Assembly: GCA_934373375.1 (NCBI GenBank)
Contig: CAKROP010000090.1
Span: 1 to 7,566, forward strand
Source of the DNA: an uncultured Anaerosacchariphilus sp.
GTDB lineage: Bacteria; Bacillota; Clostridia; Lachnospirales; Lachnospiraceae
Length of the DNA stretch: 7,566 bases
Reading direction: 5' to 3'
In this document: positions 1-6,707 of the stretch, one piece after another
Numbering within the stretch: the stretch's first letter is position 1
Layout of the letters: each line of letters opens with the position of its first letter
The notes under the pieces: model-generated
What the model was told of the DNA's origin: nothing
Databases searched by the model: none
The model's input: the letters and a program-made list of their open reading frames with translations, nothing else
Program-made: the position numbers and the translations under genes

Positions 1-30
1 GACGGAAGCAGCCCTGCAGAGACAGAATAA
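1..30 (+). CDS. C-terminal tail of upstream gene (partial)
   Basis: In frame 1 the window opens inside a reading frame that ends DGSSPAETE followed by TAA at 28-30. This small, acidic, hydrophilic tail looks like a normal protein C-terminus, and a terminator-like hairpin begins seven bases later. In related clusters the gene before this type of penicillin-binding protein is often an FtsL-like protein or another penicillin-binding protein, but nine residues cannot identify it. A rival reading is frame 2, which stays open to a TGA at 80-82 and would overlap the next start as ATGA. Its peptide runs through both hairpin arms and looks less natural, so I prefer frame 1. Confidence 0.4.
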   Translation, partial: DGSSPAETE

Positions 31-36
31 AATCAG

Positions 37-78
37 AAACCCCATAATAGGTTGTAACAAACCGATTATGGGGTTTTT
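37..78 (+). terminator. Intrinsic terminator-like hairpin abutting the next start codon
   Basis: The arm AAACCCCATAAT (37-48) is perfectly complementary to ATTATGGGGTTT (65-76), a 12-bp stem. After one A-G mismatch, an inner GGTT/AACC stem (50-53 with 60-63) closes a six-base loop. The right arm runs into five T's (74-78), the usual form of a Rho-independent terminator. The left arm's AAA means that part of the T run is also paired. The next gene's ATG follows immediately at 79, so the stem contains the only GGGG (70-73) that could serve as its ribosome site. The element may end the upstream transcript, attenuate it, or limit translation of the next gene. The structure is clear, but its role is inferred. 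Confidence 0.75.
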
Positions 79-1857
79 ATGAAAGAAAAGGAAACGAAAA
101 GCAGAACATATAACCGGAAGAAGCTGACGCTGGTGTTCTGCGTGTGTGTGCTGATGCTGGTGGGACTGGTGGCGAGGCTGGTGCGGTTAATGGTTTATGA
201 GGCGGACTATTATCAGGAACTGGCGGAGGATCTGCACCAGCGGGAGCGGAGCATCAAGGCAGCCCGGGGAAGGATTCTCGACCGGAATGGTATGGTATTG
301 GCTTCCAACCGGACCGTGTGTACCGTGTCGGTGGTACATAGCCAGCTGACCGATCCGGAGGCGGTAATTACGGCGCTTTCACGTGAACTGGATTTACCGG
401 ATGAGCAGGTACGCGGACGGGTGGAGAAATACAGCTCCATCGAGCGGATCAAGGCCAATGTGGACAAAGAAACCGGCGACCGCATCCGTGCCCTGGAACT
501 GGCCGGTGTGAAAATTGACGAGGATTATAAGCGCTCTTATCCTTACGGTTCCCTGGCGTCCAAGGTGCTTGGCTTCACCGGCAGCGATAATCAGGGCATC
601 ATCGGACTGGAGGTCCGGTATGATTCCTATCTGCAGGGGCAGAACGGTACGATTCTGACGCTGACAGACGCCCGGGGTATCGAACTGGCCAACGCGGGCG
701 AGGAGCGGGTGGAACCGGTGCCGGGGGCAGATCTGAGGGTCAGTCTGGACTACAATATCCAGCTCTACACGGAGCAGGCGGCGAAGAAGGTCCGGGAAGA
801 AAAGCGGGCCACCTATGTATCAATTCTGGTTATGAACCCCCAGAATGGTGAAATCTACGCCAATGTAAATGTGCCGGAGTTTGATTTGAACAATCCCTAT
901 GACCTGACGGCGTATCTTGCGGACACCGGACAGGACGCAGCAGCGCTTTCCGGGGAGCAGAAGCAGGACCTGCGCAATCAGATGTGGCGGAACCAGAGCA
1001 TCAATGATACCTACGAGCCGGGGTCTGTTTTTAAGGTGGTGACGGCGGCAGCCGCATTGGAAAAAGGTGTGGTGAATTTAAACGATACCTTCAACTGCCC
1101 GGGCTTCCGCATGGTGGAGGATCGGCGGATCCGCTGCCATAAGGTGAGGGGCCACGGGAGCGAGACCTTTGTACAGGCCATCGAAAATTCCTGCAACCCG
1201 GTCTTTATCGATATCGGTCAACGTGTGGGCGCAGAGGATTTCTACGGGTATTTCCGGCAATTTGGCCTGATGGAGAAGACAGGAATTGATGTGCCCGGAG
1301 AGGCCAATATTATCATGCATAAACTGGAAAATATTGGGCTGGTCGAGCTGGCGACCATGTCCTTTGGACAGTCCTTCCAGATTACACCCATGCAGATGGC
1401 AGCTACGGTCAGTTCCATCATAAATGGCGGGCTTCGGATTACGCCTCATTTCGGAGTAGCCATTGAAAATCAGGATGGAAAGGTGCTGAAGAAGCTGTCC
1501 TGGCCCAAAGGAAAACGGGTGGTGCGCGCTGAAACCTCAGAAACCATGCGCTTTCTGCTGGAAAAGGTGGTGTCCGAGGGCGGCGGAAAGAAGGCGTACA
1601 TCGAGGGCTACCGTATCGGCGGCAAGACGGCCACATCCCAGACGCTCCCCAGAGGCACCGGACGCTACATTTCCTCGTTCATCGGTTTTGCTCCGGCGGA
1701 CAATCCGCAGGTTTTGGCCATGTGCGTGATTCACAATCCCCAGGGTGTCTATTACGGCGGCACCATCGCCGCTCCGGTTGTCCGGGATATTTTTGAAAAC
1801 ATTCTTCCCTATCTTGGCATTGAAAAAACGGAAGAAAAGGCTTATAATGCAGATTAG
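79..1857 (+). CDS. ftsI: Class B penicillin-binding protein (FtsI/SpoVD-type peptidoglycan transpeptidase)
   Basis: This is a membrane-anchored D,D-transpeptidase that crosslinks septal peptidoglycan and is the usual partner of FtsW. A basic N-terminus leads into one membrane segment (about residues 16-40). The dimerisation domain starts with RGRILDRNG (63-71). The transpeptidase domain has SVFK with catalytic Ser316 and Lys319, SCN (371-373), and a third box reading KTAT (516-519) where KTGT is usual. At 592 residues it ends right after the transpeptidase fold, with no PASTA domain. The CHKVRGHG and NSCNP segments resemble SpoVD more than classical FtsI, and Cys353 and Cys372 have the spacing of the SpoVD redox pair. 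ATG79 is the only sensible start: an in-frame TAA lies at 55-57 and the next Met is inside the membrane segment. The ribosome site is weak (GGGG at 70-73) and sits inside the hairpin. Family is certain; a vegetative versus sporulation role is not. Confidence 0.95.
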   Translation: MKEKETKSRTYNRKKLTLVFCVCVLMLVGLVARLVRLMVYEADYYQELAEDLHQRERSIKAARGRILDRNGMVLASNRTVCTVSVVHSQLTDPEAVITALSRELDLPDEQVRGRVEKYSSIERIKANVDKETGDRIRALELAGVKIDEDYKRSYPYGSLASKVLGFTGSDNQGIIGLEVRYDSYLQGQNGTILTLTDARGIELANAGEERVEPVPGADLRVSLDYNIQLYTEQAAKKVREEKRATYVSILVMNPQNGEIYANVNVPEFDLNNPYDLTAYLADTGQDAAALSGEQKQDLRNQMWRNQSINDTYEPGSVFKVVTAAAALEKGVVNLNDTFNCPGFRMVEDRRIRCHKVRGHGSETFVQAIENSCNPVFIDIGQRVGAEDFYGYFRQFGLMEKTGIDVPGEANIIMHKLENIGLVELATMSFGQSFQITPMQMAATVSSIINGGLRITPHFGVAIENQDGKVLKKLSWPKGKRVVRAETSETMRFLLEKVVSEGGGKKAYIEGYRIGGKTATSQTLPRGTGRYISSFIGFAPADNPQVLAMCVIHNPQGVYYGGTIAAPVVRDIFENILPYLGIEKTEEKAYNAD

Positions 1858-1876
1858 CCATAAGAGAAATAAGTAT

Positions 1877-1882
1877 GAGAGG
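1877..1882 (+). promoter_or_regulatory. Ribosome binding site of mraY, favouring the ATG at 1893
   Basis: GAGAGG lies ten bases before ATG1893. The alternative in-frame ATG at 1875 overlaps this site and has only a weak AGAGAA upstream. The later start also puts the first membrane segment a few residues from the N-terminus, as in other MraY proteins. Confidence 0.6.
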
Positions 1883-1892
1883 TAGATTGGTT

Positions 1893-2852
1893 ATGGATTT
1901 GAAAACACTGATATTTCCGGTTTTGATATCATTTGCTATCAGCGCGGCTCTGGGACCCGTTGTGATTCCATTGCTTCGCAAGATGAAATTTGGCCAGACA
2001 GAGCGTGAGGAGGGACCCAAGAGCCATCTGAAGAAGACGGGTACGCCGACCATGGGCGGCGTCATGATTCTGATTGCCATTATCGTAACATCCCTGATTT
2101 ACGCAAAGGATTTCCCGAAGATTATCCCGGTGCTTTTTGTGACCGTGGGTTTTGGTATTATCGGATTTCTGGATGATTATATTAAGATTATTCTGCACCG
2201 TTCCGAGGGCCTGACGCCCGGACAGAAGATGTTCGGCCAGTTCCTGGTGACCGGCGTATTCATTTTTTACTATTACAACCTGACCGGCGGCGACATGGCT
2301 ATGCTGATTCCATTCTGGCCGGGTCACTATCTGCATCTGGGCTGGCTTGCCATTCCGGTGGCTTTTCTGGCTATCATCGGAACGGTCAACGGCGCCAACT
2401 TTACCGATGGCCTGGACGGCCTGGCTTCCAGCGTCACGGTGCTGATTGCCGTATTCTTCACGGTGGTCGCTGTGGGAACCGGAAGCGGTCTGCATCCGAT
2501 TACCTGCGCAGTGGTGGGAAGTCTGATGGGATTTCTGCTCTTTAATGTATTTCCGGCCAGCGTCTTTATGGGCGATACCGGATCTTTGGCCTTGGGCGGC
2601 TTTGTGGCGGCCACGGCTTACATGATGGATATGCCGATTTTCATCCTGATTGTGGCGCTGATTTACTGGGTGGAGATTCTCTCGGTTATGATTCAGGTAA
2701 CTTACTTTAAGATGAGCGGTGGAAAACGTATCTTCCGGATGGCGCCGATTCATCATCATTTTGAGCTGGGCGGCTGGTCTGAGACACGTGTCGTGGCGGT
2801 ATTTTCCATCGTGACGGCACTGCTGTGCCTGGTGGGCTTACTGGCGCTTTAA
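1893..2852 (+). CDS. mraY: Phospho-N-acetylmuramoyl-pentapeptide-transferase MraY
   Basis: MraY transfers phospho-MurNAc-pentapeptide from its UDP carrier to undecaprenyl phosphate, giving lipid I at the inner face of the membrane. The protein is strongly hydrophobic with about ten membrane segments. Family signatures are all present: KFGQ and SHxKKTGTPTMGG near the N-terminus, LDDY with Asp94-Asp95, NFTDGLDGL (169-177), GDTGSL with Asp228, and the IHHHFE loop (His287-289). The Asp94/95 and Asp228 positions match the catalytic aspartates known from Bacillus MraY. At 319 residues it is full length. A start at 1875 would add six residues, but the ribosome site favours 1893. It follows the penicillin-binding protein by 35 bases and precedes murD by 14, so co-transcription is likely. 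The assignment is secure. Confidence 0.97.
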   Translation: MDLKTLIFPVLISFAISAALGPVVIPLLRKMKFGQTEREEGPKSHLKKTGTPTMGGVMILIAIIVTSLIYAKDFPKIIPVLFVTVGFGIIGFLDDYIKIILHRSEGLTPGQKMFGQFLVTGVFIFYYYNLTGGDMAMLIPFWPGHYLHLGWLAIPVAFLAIIGTVNGANFTDGLDGLASSVTVLIAVFFTVVAVGTGSGLHPITCAVVGSLMGFLLFNVFPASVFMGDTGSLALGGFVAATAYMMDMPIFILIVALIYWVEILSVMIQVTYFKMSGGKRIFRMAPIHHHFELGGWSETRVVAVFSIVTALLCLVGLLAL

Positions 2853-2857
2853 GGAGG
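2851..2857 (+). promoter_or_regulatory. Strong ribosome binding site of murD
   Basis: AAGGAGG overlaps the mraY stop codon (2850-2852) and lies nine bases before ATG2867. It fixes the murD start there. An open frame extends upstream to 2825, but only within the end of mraY. An ATG at 2860 is in another frame. The overlap suggests that ribosomes finishing mraY help load murD. Confidence 0.85.
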
Positions 2858-2866
2858 ATATGGGAA

Positions 2867-4225
2867 ATGATTACGGATAAAAAGATAGTAGTGATTGGCA
2901 GCGGTGTCAGCGGCGTCGGCGCGGTAAAGCTTCTGGAGGCGGCGGGCGCGGTGCCGACTCTCTATGACAGCAATGAGAAACTGACCGAGACGGAGGTGCG
3001 CGGCAGACTGCCCGAGGGCAGCAAGTGCAAGGTTGTGCTGGGCGAATTCCCGGAGAATTTAAAGAAAGAGACCGAGCTGGTCGTGTTAAGTCCGGGCGTG
3101 CCGGTGGACCTGCCGCTGGTGGAGGAGCTGCGCGCGGGCGGCGCGACCATCTGGGGTGAGGTGGAGCTGGCTTACCATTTTGGAAAGGGCAAAATTGCGG
3201 CAATTACCGGAACAAACGGAAAAACAACAACAACAACCCTGGTGGGTGAGATTTTCAAGAGCTATTACCCGGAGGTCTTCGTGGTGGGCAATATCGGAAC
3301 CGCTTACACCCAGGAGGCCCTGAAAATGACGGAGAACAGCGTGACCGCTGCGGAGATCAGCAGCTTCCAGCTGGAGACCATCGAGAACTTCCACCCGAAG
3401 GTCAGCGCTATTCTGAATATCACGCCGGATCATCTGAACCGCCATCATACCATGCAGTGCTATATCGAGACCAAGGAGAAGATTGCAGAAAATCAGACCA
3501 AGGATGATACCTGCGTCCTGAATTATGATGATGAGGAAACCAGACGCTTCGGCGGGAGCTGCAAGGCCTCGGTTCTGTATTTCAGCCGGGAGCATATACT
3601 GGATCAGGGCGTATATATGGATGGAACTGCCATCGTCTATGTAGATGAGTCCGTCCGGACAAAGATTTGTGATGTGTCGGAACTGAAACTTCTCGGAACC
3701 CACAATTATGAGAACGTTATGGCGGCAGTGGCCATCGCGGCAGCCATGGGCGTTCCCTTCCCGTATATCCGTGAAACGGTTATTAATTTTACGGCTGTGG
3801 AGCACCGCATTGAGTTTGTGGCAGAGAAAAAGGGAGTCGCTTATTACAATGATTCCAAAGGAACGAATACCGACGCGTCCATCAAGGCGGTGCAGGCCAT
3901 GAATCGTCCTACCATTGTCATCGGAGGAGGATACGATAAGCATGTGACCTTCGACGATTGGATCGAGTGCTTTGGTGACAAGGTGAAATGGCTGGTATTG
4001 CTGGGCCAGACCGCGAACCAGATCGCGGAGACCGCGAAGAAGCATGGCTTTACCCATATCGTATTTACCGAGAGCCTGGAAGAAGCAGTGAAGGTCTGCG
4101 CCGGCAAGGCAGAGAGCGGCGACGCGGTTCTGTTGTCTCCGGCCTGCGCAAGCTGGGGGATGTTCGATAATTACGAGCAGAGAGGAAGAATGTTTAAAGA
4201 TTACGTCCGTGCGCTTCCCGAATAG
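2867..4225 (+). CDS. murD: UDP-N-acetylmuramoyl-L-alanine--D-glutamate ligase MurD
   Basis: MurD is a cytoplasmic ATP-dependent ligase that adds D-glutamate to UDP-MurNAc-L-alanine, the second amino acid of the wall peptide. The N-terminal Rossmann-like domain opens with VVIGSGVSG (GSGVSG at 11-16) and binds the UDP substrate. The central ATPase domain has the P-loop GTNGKTT (115-121), AEISSFQLE (162-170), and NITPDHLNRH followed by YIETKEKI. Lys203 there is the probable carbamylated lysine. GTHNYEN and NDSKGTNTDAS (328-338) lead into the C-terminal domain, which ends with LLSPACASWGMFDNYEQRG (from 422), the glutamate-ligase signature of this family. At 452 residues it is the normal MurD length, with all expected motifs intact. 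The first 100 codons are more GC-rich than the rest, which I read as local composition and not transfer. Confidence 0.97.
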   Translation: MITDKKIVVIGSGVSGVGAVKLLEAAGAVPTLYDSNEKLTETEVRGRLPEGSKCKVVLGEFPENLKKETELVVLSPGVPVDLPLVEELRAGGATIWGEVELAYHFGKGKIAAITGTNGKTTTTTLVGEIFKSYYPEVFVVGNIGTAYTQEALKMTENSVTAAEISSFQLETIENFHPKVSAILNITPDHLNRHHTMQCYIETKEKIAENQTKDDTCVLNYDDEETRRFGGSCKASVLYFSREHILDQGVYMDGTAIVYVDESVRTKICDVSELKLLGTHNYENVMAAVAIAAAMGVPFPYIRETVINFTAVEHRIEFVAEKKGVAYYNDSKGTNTDASIKAVQAMNRPTIVIGGGYDKHVTFDDWIECFGDKVKWLVLLGQTANQIAETAKKHGFTHIVFTESLEEAVKVCAGKAESGDAVLLSPACASWGMFDNYEQRGRMFKDYVRALPE

Positions 4226-4277
4226 AAAAAGGGAAGAAAAATAAAGCAGTGGGTTTAGGCCCCGGGACGGAGGTTTT

Positions 4278-5408
4278 ATGACAGGTCCGGATTCCGCCGG
4301 AAAAGAGAAGAAGCACGGGAGTGGGGCTCCCGATTACGGCCTTGTGCTGACTGTGCTGCTTCTGGCGGGATTCGGACTTGTTGTGCTTTATAGCACCAGC
4401 TCCTGGAACGGGCAGGTGAAGTTCGCCGACCCGGCCTATTATCTGAAAAAGCAGCTTCTGGCCACTGCTCTGGGACTGACGGCCATGTATGCAGTATCTT
4501 GCATTGATTATCATAAATGGGGAAAACTGGCAGGCCTGGGATACCTGATTTCCCTTCTTCTTCAGGTGGCAGTGCTGTTCTTCGGCGACGAGTATAACGG
4601 TTCCAGGCGTTGGCTGGCAATTGGTCCGGTGTCCTTTCAGCCCTCGGAATTTGCCAAGGTGGCGGTTATCCTGCTATTAGCCCGGGTGATCAGCAGCCGT
4701 CTGCAGCGTATTGTGACTTTGCGGCAGATGCTGGGCGTTATGCTTCTGGTTCTGCCGCTGGTGGGCTTGGTGGGAACCAATAATTTGAGTACTGCCATCA
4801 TTATCATGGGAATTGCAGTGATTCTGATTTTTGTGGCCAGCCCCGGTTATCTGAGATTTGTTCTGATCGGCGCAGGCGGCGCCGGTTTTTTGGCAGTGTT
4901 CTTAAGTCTGGAATCCTACCGCCTGGAGCGTCTGGCCATCTGGCGGCATCCTGAGGCTTATGAGAAGGGCTATCAGACCATGCAGGGGCTCTACGCCATT
5001 GGTTCCGGCGGCCTCTTCGGCGTGGGCTTCGGAGGCAGCCTTCAGAAGCTGGGCTTTGTGCCGGAGGCTCAGAATGATATGATTTTTTCGATTGTATGCG
5101 AGGAGTTCGGACTGATGGGGGCGGTACTTTTGATGCTGCTTTTTGTGCTGCTGGTCTGGCGGTTATACAGCATCGCGGTGCATGTGCAGGATTTGTTTGG
5201 CTGTCTCATTGTAACCGGAATTCTGGGCCACATCCTGATTCAGGTGATTCTGAATATCGCGGTGGTGACCAATACGATCCCCAATACGGGTATCACCCTG
5301 CCCTTCGTCAGCTATGGCGGTACCTCAGTCTTATTTCTCCTGTCGGAAATGGGGATGGCTTTAAATGTGTCCCGTAATCACCCCCACGGGGAGAGCGGCA
5401 TATGCTAA
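4278..5408 (+). CDS. ftsW: SEDS-family peptidoglycan polymerase FtsW
   Basis: FtsW is a multi-pass SEDS glycosyltransferase that polymerises lipid II into glycan strands at the septum and works with a class B penicillin-binding protein. A short charged N-terminus (1-20) precedes about ten membrane segments. Family signatures are LYSTSSW, NGSRRWLAIGPVSFQPSEFAK (107-127), GGLFGVGFGGSLQK, PEAQNDMIF (262-270), and NTGITLPFVSYGGTS (336-350). Asp267 in the PEAxxD loop corresponds to the catalytic aspartate shown for RodA and FtsW. The usual PDxGT segment reads NNLSTA here (168-173). SpoVE and RodA are close relatives, but the dcw position favours FtsW. GGAGG at 4269-4273 is only four bases before the ATG, a tight spacing, yet no better start exists. 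The gap after murD is 52 bases, with no terminator. Confidence 0.93.
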   Translation: MTGPDSAGKEKKHGSGAPDYGLVLTVLLLAGFGLVVLYSTSSWNGQVKFADPAYYLKKQLLATALGLTAMYAVSCIDYHKWGKLAGLGYLISLLLQVAVLFFGDEYNGSRRWLAIGPVSFQPSEFAKVAVILLLARVISSRLQRIVTLRQMLGVMLLVLPLVGLVGTNNLSTAIIIMGIAVILIFVASPGYLRFVLIGAGGAGFLAVFLSLESYRLERLAIWRHPEAYEKGYQTMQGLYAIGSGGLFGVGFGGSLQKLGFVPEAQNDMIFSIVCEEFGLMGAVLLMLLFVLLVWRLYSIAVHVQDLFGCLIVTGILGHILIQVILNIAVVTNTIPNTGITLPFVSYGGTSVLFLLSEMGMALNVSRNHPHGESGIC

Positions 5409-5423
5409 AGGTATAGCAGAGGC

Positions 5424-5429
5424 GGGGAG
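5424..5429 (+). promoter_or_regulatory. Ribosome binding site of murA, fixing the ATG at 5437
   Basis: GGGGAG lies seven bases before ATG5437. The open frame continues upstream to an ATG at 5365, inside ftsW, but that start lacks a ribosome site and would add 24 residues not found in MurA. From 5437 the substrate-binding Lys-Asn falls at residues 22-23, as in E. coli MurA. Confidence 0.75.
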
Positions 5430-5436
5430 AAGACAT

Positions 5437-6678
5437 ATGGATTATCTGGACATCGAGGGCGGTTATTCTTTACGGGGCGAAGCGCGCATACAGGGATCGA
5501 AAAACGCAGCCCTTCCCATCCTTTCCGGGGCTCTGCTTCATTCCGGCGTGACAGTGCTGAAAAACTGTCCGGATATCACGGATGTGACGGCTATGCTGGA
5601 GCTTCTGAGGGGCTGCGGCTGCCAGGTGCGGCAGGAGTGTGGAGCGTTGGTTGTGGATGCTTCGGCGCTCATGCCGCTTCAGACGGAGGAGGCCTACGCG
5701 GAGAAAATGCGCTCATCGATCATGCTGCTGGGGAGTCTTCTTGGAAGGCTGGGGGAGGTGCGGCTTCCTTATCCGGGTGGCTGTGTCATCGGGGCCAGGC
5801 CCGTGGATATCCATCTGGCGGCGCTTACACAGATGGGAGCGAAAATAAAACTGGAAGAAAATGGAATTTATGCAGTCTGCAGAAGTCCGCATGGCGCGGA
5901 AATTCATCTGCCCTTTCCAAGCGTGGGCGCTACGGAAAACGTGATTTTGCTGGCTGTAAAGGCTGAGGGCGAGACCATTCTGCACGGCGCGGCCCGGGAA
6001 CCGGAGATCTGTGAGCTCTGCAGGTTCTTAAGAAGTATGGGAGCACGTATCCGGGGCGAGGGGAGCGGACGCATCGTGATAGAGGGCGGGCAACAGCTTT
6101 ATGATACGGAATTTACCGTAATGCCCGATCGGATTGTGGCGGGCACCTATATGCTTTTGCTGGCTGCCACAGGCGGCAGGATTCGACTCAGGGAGGTTCC
6201 TGTGGAACAGCTTGACAGCCTCTGGCCGGTGCTGTCGGAGCTTGGGGTGGAAAGCAAAACAGGGAAGGGCGGTGTGAGCCTTACCAGGCGGGAAGTAAAA
6301 CCCTGTCACCTTACCATTTCCACCGCGCCTTATCCGGGTTTTCCGACAGATTTGCAGTCGCCCCTCCTGGCGGTCCTGGCAGCTCTGCCCGGAGAGAGCA
6401 GGATTTGCGAGCGGGTTTTTGAGGCCCGTTATAAAATCGTGGAAGAGCTCTGGAAAATGGGCGCGGATATTACAGTAACAGGGGAAGAAGCCCTAGTGCG
6501 CGGCAGAAGCCTGCAGGGCGCGGCACTTACTGCCCGGGAGCTTCGGGGCGGGGCGGCCCTCTGCATCGCGGCGGCTGCGGCTCATGGGAAAAGCCGCATT
6601 TTACAGTATCCTTTTATTGCCAGGGGCTATGAAAATATAATCAGGGATTTGCAAGCACTCGGAGTTGTGATACACTAG
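5437..6678 (+). CDS. murA: UDP-N-acetylglucosamine 1-carboxyvinyltransferase MurA
   Basis: MurA transfers enolpyruvate from phosphoenolpyruvate to UDP-GlcNAc, the first committed step of peptidoglycan synthesis, in the cytoplasm. At 413 residues it is close to the family length of about 420. Active-site residues are present: GSKNAALPIL with Lys22 and Asn23, MRSS with Arg92, the mobile loop PGGCVIGARPVD with Cys116 and Arg121, PGFPTDLQ with Asp305, and ARGYE with Arg396 near the C-terminus. Cys116 is the counterpart of E. coli Cys115, the residue alkylated by fosfomycin, so a sensitive-type enzyme is predicted. It starts 28 bases after ftsW and ends 29 bases before divIB. Many Bacillota carry two MurA paralogues, and the window does not show whether this is the only one. 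A related EPSP synthase is excluded by the Cys loop and the KNAALP motif. Confidence 0.96.
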   Translation: MDYLDIEGGYSLRGEARIQGSKNAALPILSGALLHSGVTVLKNCPDITDVTAMLELLRGCGCQVRQECGALVVDASALMPLQTEEAYAEKMRSSIMLLGSLLGRLGEVRLPYPGGCVIGARPVDIHLAALTQMGAKIKLEENGIYAVCRSPHGAEIHLPFPSVGATENVILLAVKAEGETILHGAAREPEICELCRFLRSMGARIRGEGSGRIVIEGGQQLYDTEFTVMPDRIVAGTYMLLLAATGGRIRLREVPVEQLDSLWPVLSELGVESKTGKGGVSLTRREVKPCHLTISTAPYPGFPTDLQSPLLAVLAALPGESRICERVFEARYKIVEELWKMGADITVTGEEALVRGRSLQGAALTARELRGGAALCIAAAAAHGKSRILQYPFIARGYENIIRDLQALGVVIH

Positions 6679-6707
6679 ACAAAACGAAAACAGATCAGAG
6701 GAAAAGC

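Noticed and set aside
28..33. TAAAAT as a -10 box for a promoter just before the hairpin
   Set aside because: No -35-like hexamer lies 16-18 bases upstream, and the start would fall inside the left hairpin arm.
1929..2759. Long minus-strand open frame (276 codons) opposite mraY
   Set aside because: The product is rich in His and Gln with no recognisable fold. It mirrors mraY codon bias, and mraY itself is fully conserved on the + strand.
3215..3235. Short ACA trinucleotide run in murD as a slippage or phase-variation site
   Set aside because: It encodes the threonines after the P-loop lysine, which the family conserves. Unit changes would stay in frame, and four repeats are too few for phase variation.
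3086..4057. Long minus-strand open frame (323 codons) opposite murD
   Set aside because: It is a shadow of the murD coding frame, with no family motifs, and it is fully covered by a gene with intact MurD signatures.
4226..4277. Promoter or terminator in the 52-base murD-ftsW gap
   Set aside because: It is purine-rich with only a CCCGGG palindrome. I see no hairpin with a T run and no paired -35/-10 boxes, only the ftsW ribosome site.
5365..5436. Upstream extension of murA into ftsW
   Set aside because: This start lacks a ribosome site and adds residues foreign to MurA. The start at 5437 has GGGGAG at good spacing and gives Lys22-Asn23 numbering as in E. coli.
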